A stretch of 63,336 bases of DNA, taken from positions 1 to 63,336 of the forward strand of contig NZ_CABVQK010000026.1 in the NCBI RefSeq assembly GCF_902499335.1. Reading direction: 5' to 3'. The translations under genes were made by a program, and so were the position numbers. The notes under the pieces are model-generated. The model had not been told where the DNA came from, did not search any database, and was given only the letters and a program-made list of their open reading frames with translations. This DNA comes from Burkholderia lata. Its GTDB lineage: Bacteria; Pseudomonadota; Gammaproteobacteria; Burkholderiales; Burkholderiaceae. Shown here piece by piece: positions 36,905 through 45,891 of the stretch (its first letter is position 1; every line of letters begins with the position of its first letter).

Positions 36905-37819
36905 CTACAGCTCGACGCTCGACAGCGCCGGTTCGAGGGCCGCCTTCGGCAGCTTCGCGCGCCGCTCGGGCGGCAGCGCCTGCAATGCGCGGCGCCCGCG
37001 CAGCCCCAGGAAATATTCGTGGATGAACGGATGGTCGACGTTCGCGGCCTCCTCGACCGGCGCCGCGACCAGCACCTTGCGGTCGGCCAGCACCGCGACA
37101 CGCGTCGACAGCGCGACCATCGTGTCGAGATCGTGCGTCACCATCACGACGGTCAGCCCGAGCGTGCGATGCAGCGTCGCGATCAGCTCGACGAATTCGT
37201 CCGACGCCTGCGGATCGAGGCCGGCCGTCGGCTCGTCGAGAAACAGCAGCTCGGGCTCGAGCGCGATCGCCCGCGCGATACCGACCCGCTTGACCATCCC
37301 GCCCGACAGCGCGGCCGGCATCTTCGACGCGTGCTTGCACGGCAGCCCGACCATCTCGAGCTTGAGCATCACGATGTCGTGCAGCAGATCCGGCGGCACG
37401 CGGCCGAGCTCGCGCAGCGGCTGCGCGACGTTGTCGAACACCGTCATCGACGAGAACAGCGCGCCCTGCTGGAACAGCATCCCGGAGCGCGTGCGCATCA
37501 TCCGCGCGCTCGCGTCGTCGATCGTCGCCGTATCCTGGCCGAACACCTTGATCGTGCCCGACGTCGGCCGCTCGAGGCCGAGGATCTGCCGCACGAGCGT
37601 GGTCTTGCCGGAGCCCGAGCCGCCGACGATCGACACAATCTCGCCGCGCCGCACGTCGAAGTCGAGCTTCTGGTGAATGATGTTGCGCCCGTAGCGCTTG
37701 GTCAGGTTGCGCACCTCGATCACGAGGTCGCCGCCATCGGCCGGGGCTGCCGGCCGGGTGCCGACCGACCCTGCGCCGATGGCCGCGGCATGCGCGGTCG
37801 TTTCGTTCGATGCGTTCAT
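36905..37819 (-). CDS. MlaF-like ABC transporter ATP-binding protein
   Basis: This 304-aa ATPase has Walker A GGSGSGKTT, Q-loop MLFQQGALFSS, signature LSGGMVKR, Walker B LLFLDEP, and H-loop VTHDLDTM. The MlaF subfamily is indicated by GALFSSMTVFDNVAQPLRE. A 30-residue Ala/Gly-rich N-terminal tail precedes the domain. Its start codon overlaps the permease stop by four bases and the MCE gene follows 18 bases later. It powers lipid movement by the MlaE-like permease. Confidence 0.92.
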   Translation of the reverse strand: MNASNETTAHAAAIGAGSVGTRPAAPADGGDLVIEVRNLTKRYGRNIIHQKLDFDVRRGEIVSIVGGSGSGKTTLVRQILGLERPTSGTIKVFGQDTATIDDASARMMRTRSGMLFQQGALFSSMTVFDNVAQPLRELGRVPPDLLHDIVMLKLEMVGLPCKHASKMPAALSGGMVKRVGIARAIALEPELLFLDEPTAGLDPQASDEFVELIATLHRTLGLTVVMVTHDLDTMVALSTRVAVLADRKVLVAAPVEEAANVDHPFIHEYFLGLRGRRALQALPPERRAKLPKAALEPALSSVEL

Positions 37820-38940
37820 CCGAGCCCCACGTTCTGGAACAGGATCGCGAACACCGCGTCGGCGAGGATCACGACCGTGATCGACGACACGACCGACGTG
37901 GTCGTGCCTTCGCCGAGACTCTGCGAGTTCGCCTTGATCCGGAAGCCGAAATGGCAGGCGACCAGCGCGATCAGCATGCCGAACACGATGCCCTTGCCGA
38001 CCCCGATGTACAGGTTCGCAATCGGCACGACGCCCGGCAGCGAGCGCACGAAATAGTTGACGTCGATCCCGAGCACGAGCTTCGCGGCGAGCGCGCCGCC
38101 CGTCAGCGCGATGATGTTGGTCCACATCACGAGCAGCGGCATCGCGATGCCGAGCGCGAGCACGCGCGGCAGGATCAGCCGCAGCCCGTGCGGGATGCCC
38201 ATCACGCGCATCGCATCGAGCTCCTCGGTCACGCGCATCACGCCGATCTGCGCGGTGATCGCCGAGCCCGAGCGGCCCGCGACGAGAATCGCCGACAGCA
38301 CCGGGCCGAGCTCGCGGATCACCGACAGCCCGAGGATGTTCACGATGTAGCGGTTCGCGCCGAACATCTGCAGTTGCTGCGCGGACAGGTAACTGAGCAC
38401 GATGCCGATCAGGAACGCGACGAGCGCGGTGATCGGCAGCGCCTGCGCGCCGGCGCTGTAGATGTTCGCCGAGGTTTCCTTCCACGGCATCGTCTTCGGA
38501 CGGCGCAGCACCGACAGCGCATCGAGGATCACGAGGCCGAACATCGCGATGCCGCCCTGCAGGTGTTCGCCGAACCGGAAGATCGCCTGGCCAAGCCGTG
38601 TGACGGGATCGAAGCGCACCACGCGCTCGGGCGCCTCGCGCTCGCTGTCGAGCCGCTCGATGCGCTCGAAGATCGTGCGCTGCGTGGCGCTCAGCGCGAC
38701 GCCGGCCGGCAGCTTGCGGCCCCACACGCGCCACAGCGCCTGGCCGCCGACGTGATCGAGCCGCTCGATGCCGGACAGATCCCATTCGCTCACGCGCCCG
38801 GACGCGATGCTCGCGACCCGGCGCGCCACCGCGCCGCGATTGCGTGCAAGCGCGAGCGCGGTCCACTGGCCGGTCAGGCGCACCGTCTGGCCCTGGCCGC
38901 CGGCGTCGACCGACAGGCCGGGAGGAGTCTCGAAGTCCAA
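37816..38940 (-). CDS. MlaE-like ABC transporter permease with N-terminal STAS domain
   Basis: From a TTG at 38940 the protein has 374 aa. The first part is a STAS-like domain (VRLTGQWTALALARN, WDLSGIERLDHVGGQALWR). The permease proper then has about five helices and the MlaE signature IRELGPVLSAILVAGRSGSAITAQIG (landmark ELGPVLSAILVAGR) and EELDAMRVMGI. The start is not certain: a frame reaches to an ATG at 39105, but a TACAAT -10 at 38974-38979 lies inside that extension and favours the shorter form. It is the first gene of the lipid transport operon. Confidence 0.88.
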   Translation of the reverse strand: MDFETPPGLSVDAGGQGQTVRLTGQWTALALARNRGAVARRVASIASGRVSEWDLSGIERLDHVGGQALWRVWGRKLPAGVALSATQRTIFERIERLDSEREAPERVVRFDPVTRLGQAIFRFGEHLQGGIAMFGLVILDALSVLRRPKTMPWKETSANIYSAGAQALPITALVAFLIGIVLSYLSAQQLQMFGANRYIVNILGLSVIRELGPVLSAILVAGRSGSAITAQIGVMRVTEELDAMRVMGIPHGLRLILPRVLALGIAMPLLVMWTNIIALTGGALAAKLVLGIDVNYFVRSLPGVVPIANLYIGVGKGIVFGMLIALVACHFGFRIKANSQSLGEGTTTSVVSSITVVILADAVFAILFQNVGLG

Positions 38941-38973
38941 GGGCAGGTTGTTTGCAAAAAGGTGACAGAGGTC

Positions 38974-38979
38974 ATTGTA
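38974..38979 (-). promoter_or_regulatory. -10 element for the MCE lipid transport operon
   Basis: TACAAT on the minus strand lies 34 bases before the TTG start of the permease. The -35 region is poor. The same gctacaat context recurs before birA and metH in this window, which supports it as a native -10. Confidence 0.4.
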
Positions 38980-39230
38980 GCGAACCGCCCGGCGACGCGA
39001 CGTGAGGATTTCCGTGAGGGCGCCCAGCTGGGGGCGCCGGGCCGGGGGCGCCCGCCCGGGGGCGCGTGGAAGCCGCCGCCCCCTGCCCGTTGCCGGCGTC
39101 ATCACCTTTCATTCTTCCGTCACGATTCCTTTCGATACTCTCACGCGCCGCACATCAGGCCGTCGGCGCCCCGCGCCGCCATTCGTTGCGTACTCGCATT
39201 TCAAAAACAGAACACCGAACAGGACAACCG

Positions 39231-41300
39231 ATGCGTCTCCCCCTGCTTTCCCGCCGTCGCATGCCGGCCATCGCCGCGCTCGCCAGCCTCGCCTTCATCC
39301 TCGCCGCCTGTGGCGGCGACGACGTCACCTCGCCGCCGGTGACACCTCCGGCAGCCCAGGCGCCCGTCGGCACGACGGCCACGCTCGCCCTGCTCGAGAC
39401 GACCGACCTGCACACCAACGTGCTGTCGTATGACTATTTCAAGCTCGCCGCCGACAACTCGCTCGGCTTCGAGCGCGTGTCGACGCTGATCGCGCAAGCG
39501 CGTGCGCAGTATCCGAACACGCTGCTGCTCGACAACGGCGACACGATCCAGGGCACCGCGCTGTCGGACTACCAGGCGCTCGTGAAGCCGATCGGCTGCG
39601 ACCAGACGCTCGCGATCTACAAGGTGATGAACGCCGCGAAATTCGACGGCGGCGGGATCGGCAACCACGAATTCAACTACGGGCTGCCGTACCTGTCGCA
39701 GGTGACCGGCAACACGTTCGAGGTCGACGGCCTGCCGGCGCCGGCCCAGCAGAAGAAGTGCGCGGGCCCGAACTTCCCGCAAGTGCTCGCGAACGTGATC
39801 AGCGCGAAGACCAACGCGCCGCTGTTCACGCCGTACACGATCCTGACCCGCACCGTGACCGCGACGACGCCGGACGGCAAGACGGTCAGCGCGCCCGTGA
39901 AGATCGGCATCATCGGCTTCACGCCGCCCGCGATCATGAACTGGGACAAGCGCTGGCTCGACGGCAAGGTCTACACGACCGGCCTGAAGGAAGCCGCCGA
40001 GAAGTACGTTCCGGAGATGCGCGCGAAGGGTGCCGATCTCGTCGTCGCGATCTCGCACGGCGGCCTCGACAATTCCGCGTATTCGCCGACGATGGAGAAC
40101 GGCAGCTGGTGGCTGTCGAAGGTGACCGGCATCGACGCGATGCTGATCGGCCACTCGCACCAGGTGTTCCCGGACGCGAACAGCACCGTGTCGCAATTCA
40201 ACCTGCCGGGTGTCGACAAGGTCAAGGGCACCGTCAACGGCGTGCCGACCGTGATGGCCAACTACTGGGGCAAGCACCTCGGCGTGATCAAGCTCGGCCT
40301 GAAGTTCGACGGCAAGACGTGGAGCGTCGACAAGTCGCTGACGACCGTCGAGGCGCGGCCGATCCAGAACGCCGACAAGAGCTATGTCGCGGCCGATCCT
40401 TCGGTCTCCGCCGCGATCGCCGCCGAGCACCAGGCGACGATCGACTACGTGAAGACGCCGATCGGCTCGACCGACTACCGGATGAACTCGTACTTCGCCG
40501 ATGTCGGCGACCCGGGCGCGATCCAGATCGTCAATGAGGCGCAGGCCGACTACGTGAAGACCTACGTGCAGGCGAACCTGCCGCAATACGCGTCGCTGCC
40601 GGTGCTGTCGGTCAGCGCGCCGTTCAAGAGCGGCTTCGGCGGCGGCACCGACTACACCGACGTCGCGCCGGGCGCGCTCGCGATCAACAACGCGGCCGAC
40701 CTGTACCTGTACCCGAACACCGTGTACGCGGTGAAGGTGAGCGGCGCCGACGTGAAGAACTGGCTCGAAACCGCTGCAAAGCGCTTCAACCGCATCGACC
40801 CGACCAAGGCGACCGTGCAGCCGCTCGTCAGTACGTTCCCCGGCTACAACTTCGACATGTTCACGTCGGCCGATCTCGCGTATGAAATCGACGTCACGCA
40901 GGCAGTCGGCAGCCGGATCAAGAACCTGACGTACAAGGGTGTGCCGCTCGACCCGAACGCGCAGTTCATCGTCGCGACCAACAACTACCGCGCGAGCGGC
41001 GGCGGCAACTTCCCGGGCCTCGACGGCAGCAAGACGATCTTCGCGTCGCCCGATGCGAACCGCGACGTACTGATCGCGTTCATCAAAAAGCGCGGCGCGA
41101 TCACGCGCGCGGCCGACGGTGCGCAGCGCAGCTGGCGCTTCACGAAGCTCGCGAGCTCGGTCGCGCACGTGCAGTTCGCGTCCGCGCCGAACCGCCTCGG
41201 CGACGCGGCGGCGGCCGGCCTGATCGGCATCACGCAGGTCACGGCCGACGACGGCTCGGGCAAGAATCTCGCCACCTACGAAATCGACCTCACGCAATGA
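39231..41300 (+). CDS. 5'-nucleotidase / 2',3'-cyclic phosphodiesterase (CpdB/UshA type) lipoprotein
   Basis: This 689-aa enzyme is exported and lipid-anchored by the lipobox LAAC (residues 25-28), followed by a short linker. The metallophosphatase domain shows ETTDLHTNV, NGDTIQGT, GNHEFNYG, VAISHGGLD and GHSHQVFP, which bind two metal ions. The C-terminal 5'-nucleotidase domain carries the substrate-stacking aromatic segment NFDMF and the NNYRASGGGNFPG motif. CpdB-like features, such as NYRASGGG, favour 2',3'-cyclic nucleotide phosphodiesterase activity. The downstream Sel1 gene overlaps by four bases. Confidence 0.9.
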   Translation: MRLPLLSRRRMPAIAALASLAFILAACGGDDVTSPPVTPPAAQAPVGTTATLALLETTDLHTNVLSYDYFKLAADNSLGFERVSTLIAQARAQYPNTLLLDNGDTIQGTALSDYQALVKPIGCDQTLAIYKVMNAAKFDGGGIGNHEFNYGLPYLSQVTGNTFEVDGLPAPAQQKKCAGPNFPQVLANVISAKTNAPLFTPYTILTRTVTATTPDGKTVSAPVKIGIIGFTPPAIMNWDKRWLDGKVYTTGLKEAAEKYVPEMRAKGADLVVAISHGGLDNSAYSPTMENGSWWLSKVTGIDAMLIGHSHQVFPDANSTVSQFNLPGVDKVKGTVNGVPTVMANYWGKHLGVIKLGLKFDGKTWSVDKSLTTVEARPIQNADKSYVAADPSVSAAIAAEHQATIDYVKTPIGSTDYRMNSYFADVGDPGAIQIVNEAQADYVKTYVQANLPQYASLPVLSVSAPFKSGFGGGTDYTDVAPGALAINNAADLYLYPNTVYAVKVSGADVKNWLETAAKRFNRIDPTKATVQPLVSTFPGYNFDMFTSADLAYEIDVTQAVGSRIKNLTYKGVPLDPNAQFIVATNNYRASGGGNFPGLDGSKTIFASPDANRDVLIAFIKKRGAITRAADGAQRSWRFTKLASSVAHVQFASAPNRLGDAAAAGLIGITQVTADDGSGKNLATYEIDLTQ

Positions 41301-42154
41301 GACACGCGATGCAACCGATCCGGACGATGCGGCCGGCTGAAACCGGCCTCGCCGCCGCCACGCGGCGCCTGCTGCGCGCGAAGCTCCCGCCGGCCGCGCT
41401 GCTCGCGGCGGCGGCCGTGACCGTCGCGGCCGTCGTGGCGGCGACCGGCCTGCGCGGCGCCGGCCCCGCGCCGAGCGCCGCGCAGCTCGACGAGTGGCAG
41501 GCAATGGTCACGCAGGCCACCGAGCCGCACGCGCTCGCGCAGTTGCGCACGCTGGCGCGGCGCGGCTCGGGCGACGCGCAGGCGGCCCTCGGCATCGCGC
41601 TCGTCGATGCGCGCGAACCGGGGCTGCGCGACGAGGGGCGCGGCTGGCTGGAAACGGCCGCGACGGCAGACAGCAAGGCCGACGCGCCGGCCGCCCGGCG
41701 TGCGCAGCTCGCGCTCGGCAAGGCGTTGCTGCTCGGCAGCAGCGACATGCCGAAGGACTACGCACGCGCCCGCACGCTGCTCGGCGAAGCGGCCGCGCAG
41801 GGCGACCCGGCCGCCGCGTATTACCTCGGGCTGATCTATCGGAGCGGCTACGGCATCGCCGCCGATCCCGTGCAGGCCGCGCACTGGTTCGAGATCGCGT
41901 CGCACGCGGACATCCCGGCCGCGGACTTCATGCTCGCGAACGCGTACCGCGAAGGCAGCGGCGTGCCGCGTGACGAGGCGCGCGCGCTGGCGCTGTATCG
42001 CCGCGCCGCCGAGCACGAGCTGCCGGAAGCCGTGCAGACGCTCGCGATGGCCTATCGCAACGGCGAACTCGGGCTCAAGCCCGACGCGGACGAATTCCAC
42101 GCGCAGTGGATCGAGACCGCGCACGCGCTGAAGCACCCGGTCGTCGCGCCGTAA
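41297..42154 (+). CDS. Sel1-repeat protein, membrane-anchored
   Basis: The protein has 285 aa with a single hydrophobic segment (about residues 33-50), then Sel1/TPR-like helical repeats: DAQAALGIALVDAREPG, DYARARTLLGEAAAQGDPAAAYYLGLIYRSG (landmark AAAYYLGLIYRSGYG), QAAHWFEIASHADIPAADFMLANAYREGSGV and ARALALYRRAAEHE. Such repeats mediate protein contacts in the periplasm. The ATG overlaps the nucleotidase stop, so the two proteins are coupled and may work together. Confidence 0.85.
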   Translation: MRHAMQPIRTMRPAETGLAAATRRLLRAKLPPAALLAAAAVTVAAVVAATGLRGAGPAPSAAQLDEWQAMVTQATEPHALAQLRTLARRGSGDAQAALGIALVDAREPGLRDEGRGWLETAATADSKADAPAARRAQLALGKALLLGSSDMPKDYARARTLLGEAAAQGDPAAAYYLGLIYRSGYGIAADPVQAAHWFEIASHADIPAADFMLANAYREGSGVPRDEARALALYRRAAEHELPEAVQTLAMAYRNGELGLKPDADEFHAQWIETAHALKHPVVAP

Positions 42155-42382
42155 CGGTTCTTCCGCACACAAGCGCGCGCGCACGAACCGGCATCACACC
42201 GGCTGCATGACGCGCATGCCCCGACGCCCCGCGCATCGATCACCCGGCAACGGAATCGAGCGCGGGGCGCGGGCGTGCGCGCCGGTTGCATTGCCGCCAT
42301 CCGGCCGCTCCACGCCGACCGTTCGGCATGCGGCGATGCATTACCATGCAGCCTCACAATAAAACCTGAGAGAACTGCATCC

Positions 42383-42928
42383 ATGTCCCATCGCCTTTCG
42401 AGGCTTGGTGCCGCTGCCGTCGGCGCCGTTGCTATTGCCATTGCCGGCGCGCCGCTCACCGCACTCGCCGCGCCGCCCGCCCAGACCGACATCTTCAATG
42501 CCGCGCTTTGCAAGCCGCCGTTCACGTCGGACCTGATGGACTCGATCTACAACACCGCCAAGGCGGCCGATCCGAAACCGGACGAGTCGATGCTGGGTGC
42601 CGCGGTCTATCGCCTGCCGGAGCCGATCCACCGCGACGGCTTCACGACGCAGCAGGTCGTGTTCGTCAGTACCGGAATCGGCGTGCTCGTGGACGGCGAG
42701 GTCGCCGACCAGCTCGCGAAACGCTACCAGCTCACCCTCGAGAAGGGCCACTTGCTCGGCGCGTCGTCCGTCGGCTATTCGCGCCGGCTGACGGTCCGTG
42801 GCCCGGGCGGTGCGCTGATCCTCGTGTCGGCCCGCCAGGGCCCGGCGCTGAAGGGCAAGACGCTGCTCGCCTGCGAAATGACGTCCGAGGAGGACATCAA
42901 GGCGCTGGAGCGGATGGAAAAGCATTGA
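42383..42928 (+). CDS. Secreted protein of unknown function
   Basis: The protein has 181 aa with a Sec signal peptide ending ALA (about residue 29). The mature part is soluble, with two Cys residues, CKPPF near the start and ACEMTSEED near the end, which could form a disulfide. No family is recognised. The start ATG follows an AGAGAA at suitable distance. It stands alone between the Sel1 gene and birA. Confidence 0.75.
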   Translation: MSHRLSRLGAAAVGAVAIAIAGAPLTALAAPPAQTDIFNAALCKPPFTSDLMDSIYNTAKAADPKPDESMLGAAVYRLPEPIHRDGFTTQQVVFVSTGIGVLVDGEVADQLAKRYQLTLEKGHLLGASSVGYSRRLTVRGPGGALILVSARQGPALKGKTLLACEMTSEEDIKALERMEKH

Positions 42929-43038
42929 GGCGCGCGGCGCTGCGGCGCCGCTCGCATGCGGGCCGCCGCGCGCCGCCCTCCTCAGCCGCGCGTGTCGTCC
43001 GACGCGCGCCACCGCCCCCTGTCGCTACAATAGGCGCC

Positions 43039-43959
43039 ATGAACGCCCCCACCTCCTCCGACACGCCCGATTCCGGCGACGCGCACATCGCGCGCAACCG
43101 GCTCGAGGCGCACCTGGACGCCGCGCCGCGTGCGTGGCCGCTCGACATCGTCGCCGCCACCGGCTCGACCAACGCCGACGTCGCCACCCGGCTCAAGGCG
43201 CTGCCGCGCAACGCGAACGCGCTGCCCGCGCCGCTCGTGCGCGTCGCGTTCGAGCAGACGGCCGGCCGCGGCCGGCAGGGCCGCCCGTGGTTCGCGCAGC
43301 CCGGCAATGCGCTGCTGTGCTCGGTCGGCTGCATCGTGCCGCGCCCCGTCGACGCGCTCGGCGGCCTCAGCATCGCGATCGGCGTTGCGCTCGCCGAAGG
43401 GCTGGCCACCCTGCCGCTCGACGCCCGCTCCCGCGTCGCGCTCAAATGGCCGAACGACCTGCTGCTGACGGCCACCGACGACGGTACGCCGCGCATCGTC
43501 GGCAAGCTCGCCGGGATCCTGATCGAAACCGCGTGGGCCAGCGCCGACGCCACCGCCGTCGTGATTGGCTTCGGCATCAACGTGCGCGGCGCGGAAGCCG
43601 TCGCCGCACAGGTCGACGCGCTGCGCGCGCGCGAAGCGGCGCTCGCGAGCGGGCTGCCGCCCGCCGCGCTGTCGATCGCGTGCGCATCAGCCAACCTCAC
43701 CGATACGCTCGCCGCGTCGCTGAACGCGCTCACGCCCGCGCTCGCGCAGTTCGGCGCCGAAGGGCTCGCACCGTTCCTGCCGCGCTGGCATGCGCTGCAC
43801 GCGTACGCGGGGCGCGAAGTCGTGCTGCTCGAACAGGGCGTCGAACGCGCGCGCGGCATCGCGACGGACATCGACGCGACCGGCCAGCTGCTGCTCGACA
43901 CGCCGGACGGCGTGCAGGCGATCGCCGCCGGCGACGTGTCGCTGCGCGAAGTGCAATGA
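43039..43959 (+). CDS. birA: Biotin-protein ligase (BirA, catalytic domain only)
   Basis: BirA attaches biotin to carboxylase carrier domains. The 306-aa protein has the biotinyl-AMP site GRGRQGRPW, ATGSTNAD, VALKWPNDLLL and KLAGILIE, and the C-terminal beta domain. There is no N-terminal helix-turn-helix, so this is a group I enzyme without repressor function. TACAAT lies at 43026-43031, only eight bases before the start codon, which suggests a leaderless or nearly leaderless transcript. coaX follows with a four-base overlap. Confidence 0.95.
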   Translation: MNAPTSSDTPDSGDAHIARNRLEAHLDAAPRAWPLDIVAATGSTNADVATRLKALPRNANALPAPLVRVAFEQTAGRGRQGRPWFAQPGNALLCSVGCIVPRPVDALGGLSIAIGVALAEGLATLPLDARSRVALKWPNDLLLTATDDGTPRIVGKLAGILIETAWASADATAVVIGFGINVRGAEAVAAQVDALRAREAALASGLPPAALSIACASANLTDTLAASLNALTPALAQFGAEGLAPFLPRWHALHAYAGREVVLLEQGVERARGIATDIDATGQLLLDTPDGVQAIAAGDVSLREVQ

Positions 43960-44756
43960 ACGAGCCGCACCTGCTGATCGACGCCGGCAACAGCCGGATC
44001 AAGTGGGCGCTCGCCGATGCGCAGCGCACGCTCGTCGAGACGGGCGCGTTCGGCCACACACGCGACGGCGGTGCCGATCCGGACTGGTCGAACCTGGCGC
44101 GCCCGCGCGGCGCGTGGATCTCGAACGTCGCGGGCGCCGACGTGGCCGCCCGGCTCGACGCGCTGCTCGACGCGCGCTGGCCGGGCCTGCCGCGCACGAC
44201 GATCCGCTCGCAGCCCGCGCAATGCGGCGTGACAAACGGCTATACGACGCCCGACCAGCTCGGCAGCGACCGCTGGGCCGGCCTGATCGGCGCGCACGCG
44301 GCGTTTCCCGGCGAGCACCTGCTGATCGCGACGTTCGGCACCGCGACGACGCTCGAGGCGCTGCGCGCGGACGGCCGCTTCACGGGCGGGCTGATCGCAC
44401 CGGGCTGGGCGCTGATGATGCGCGCGCTCGGCACGCACACCGCTCAGTTGCCGACACTGACCACCGACATCGCGAGCGGCCTGCTCGCGGGTGCGCAGGC
44501 AGAACCGTTCCAGGTCGACACACCGCGCTCGCTATCAGCCGGCTGCCTGTACGCGCAGGCCGGGCTGATCGAACGCGCGTGGCGCGATCTTGGCGATGCG
44601 TGGCAAGCGCCCGTGCGGCTCGTGCTGGCCGGCGGCGCGGCGGACGACGTCGCGCGTGCGCTGACGCTCCCGCATACGCGGCACGATGCGCTGATCCTGT
44701 CCGGGCTCGCGCTGATTGCCGCGGAAGCGGCCACCGCTACGGCAGCGCAGGAGTGA
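43956..44756 (+). CDS. coaX: Type III pantothenate kinase
   Basis: CoaX phosphorylates pantothenate as the first step of coenzyme A synthesis. The 266-aa protein belongs to the ASKHA fold: LLIDAGNSRIKWAL is the phosphate-1 motif, LGSDRWAGLIGA and TFGTATTLEAL are the following ATP/pantothenate motifs, and GGLIAPGWALMMRALG is typical of CoaX. The ATG overlaps the birA stop, giving a birA-coaX operon, a conserved pairing in betaproteobacteria. Confidence 0.96.
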   Translation: MNEPHLLIDAGNSRIKWALADAQRTLVETGAFGHTRDGGADPDWSNLARPRGAWISNVAGADVAARLDALLDARWPGLPRTTIRSQPAQCGVTNGYTTPDQLGSDRWAGLIGAHAAFPGEHLLIATFGTATTLEALRADGRFTGGLIAPGWALMMRALGTHTAQLPTLTTDIASGLLAGAQAEPFQVDTPRSLSAGCLYAQAGLIERAWRDLGDAWQAPVRLVLAGGAADDVARALTLPHTRHDALILSGLALIAAEAATATAAQE

Positions 44757-44888
44757 CGGAAAGGCGCCGGCATCGCGCCGGCGCACGGCAACGCATGCCC
44801 GGGCGGCCTGCGTCACGATGACGGTGAAAGGCGGGGCGCGCGACGACAGCCGCCCGCGCGCACGGTCAACGGAAGAACGGAAGGAATG

Positions 44889-44911
44889 AAAAAGCCGGCG
44901 ATGCGGCCGGC
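44889..44911 (-). terminator. Terminator-like hairpin reading on the minus strand
   Basis: GCCGGC-gatgcg-GCCGGC forms a stem followed on the minus strand by TTTTT. The nearest minus-strand gene ending upstream is the heptose adenylyltransferase (stop at 45219), so its transcript would run antisense through the small plus-strand gene before stopping here. Confidence 0.55.
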
Positions 44912-44959
44912 CCGATTGAATGACGTGAACCACGTCAATGACGACGAGGAGTGTCGACG

Positions 44960-45202
44960 ATGCTGCGCTGGCTGATCGCTGTTCTCTTTCTCGCCAACAT
45001 GCTTGCGTTCGTGGTGGCGCGCGGCGTGTTCGGGCCGCTGCCGGCGGCCGGCCCGCGCGAACCGGGCGTGCTGGCGCGGCAGGTACGGCCCGATGTGCTG
45101 CGCGTGACGCCGCTCGCGCGCGCAACCGACCAGCCCGTCATCGGCGGCCCGATCGCGCCGCCGGCCGTCACGGCCGAACCGCTCGCGGCGTCCGCGCCCT
45201 GA
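44960..45202 (+). CDS. Small membrane-anchored protein of unknown function
   Basis: This 80-aa protein starts MLRWLIAVLFLANMLAFVV, a single N-terminal membrane helix, followed by a Pro/Ala-rich tail. GAGGAG at 44945-44950 points to the ATG at 44960 rather than the GTG at 44951. It follows coaX by about 200 bp and is convergent with the heptose adenylyltransferase. The location just after coaX is one where I expect a short membrane protein in Burkholderia. Function is unknown. Confidence 0.7.
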   Translation: MLRWLIAVLFLANMLAFVVARGVFGPLPAAGPREPGVLARQVRPDVLRVTPLARATDQPVIGGPIAPPAVTAEPLAASAP

Positions 45203-45218
45203 CGGCGCCGGGCCGCGC

Positions 45219-45704
45219 TCAGGACTGCTGCGCGCGCACCTTCTTCAGCAACGCGGTGGTCGAGCGATCGTGCTCGAACGGAATCGCCAGCGCACGGCCG
45301 CCCCAGCCGCGCACCAGCGCCGATTCCGGCAACGCATCCATGTCGTAGTCGCCGCCCTTCACGAGAATGTCCGGCCGGACGGCCTCGATCAGCGACACGG
45401 GCGTCTTTTCCTCGAACTTCACGACCCAGTCAACGCTTTCCAGCGCCGCGAGCAGCGCCGCGCGGTCGTCCTCGCGGTTGATCGGGCGGTCGTCGCCCTT
45501 GCCGAGCATGCGCACCGACGCGTCGCTGTTCACGCCGACGATCAGGCATGCGCCGAGCGCTTTCGCGTCGGCGAGATACGTGACGTGGCCGCGATGCAGG
45601 ATGTCGAACACGCCGTTGGTGAACACGACAGGCGACGGCAGCGACGCGCGCAGGGCGACGAGGGCATCACGGGTGATCAGCTTGCGTTCGAAGGTAGCGG
45701 ACAT
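45219..45704 (-). CDS. rfaE2: D-glycero-beta-D-manno-heptose 1-phosphate adenylyltransferase
   Basis: This 161-aa nucleotidyltransferase makes ADP-heptose for the lipopolysaccharide core. It has the HxGH motif H37-R-G-H40 in FTNGVFDILHRGHVTYL, GVNSDASVRMLGKGDDRPI, and the KGGDY motif. In enteric bacteria this domain is fused to a heptose kinase (HldE); here it is the separate RfaE domain II form, as is usual in Burkholderia. The kinase gene is not in the window. Confidence 0.93.
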   Translation of the reverse strand: MSATFERKLITRDALVALRASLPSPVVFTNGVFDILHRGHVTYLADAKALGACLIVGVNSDASVRMLGKGDDRPINREDDRAALLAALESVDWVVKFEEKTPVSLIEAVRPDILVKGGDYDMDALPESALVRGWGGRALAIPFEHDRSTTALLKKVRAQQS

Positions 45705-45777
45705 GGTGGGAGCTGGACGGAATGAACAACGGCGCGCGCGGCGGACCGGACGGCAGAACGCGGCGGCGGCGCCAGAT

Positions 45778-45808
45778 AAAAAGCCCGCCGGACCGGCCGG
45801 GCGGGCTT
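45778..45808 (-). terminator. Rho-independent terminator after the ferritin-like gene
   Basis: GCCCGCC/GGCGGGC forms a stem around a GC-rich loop, followed on the minus strand by TTTTTAT. It lies about 85 bases beyond the stop of the ferritin-like gene. Confidence 0.8.
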
Positions 45809-45891
45809 CATGCAACGAATGCGAACCGGACCAACCGGCCACGCGGCCGGCGCAACGCGCACCGGCTGCGGCGCCAGCCGTCCAACCGACC

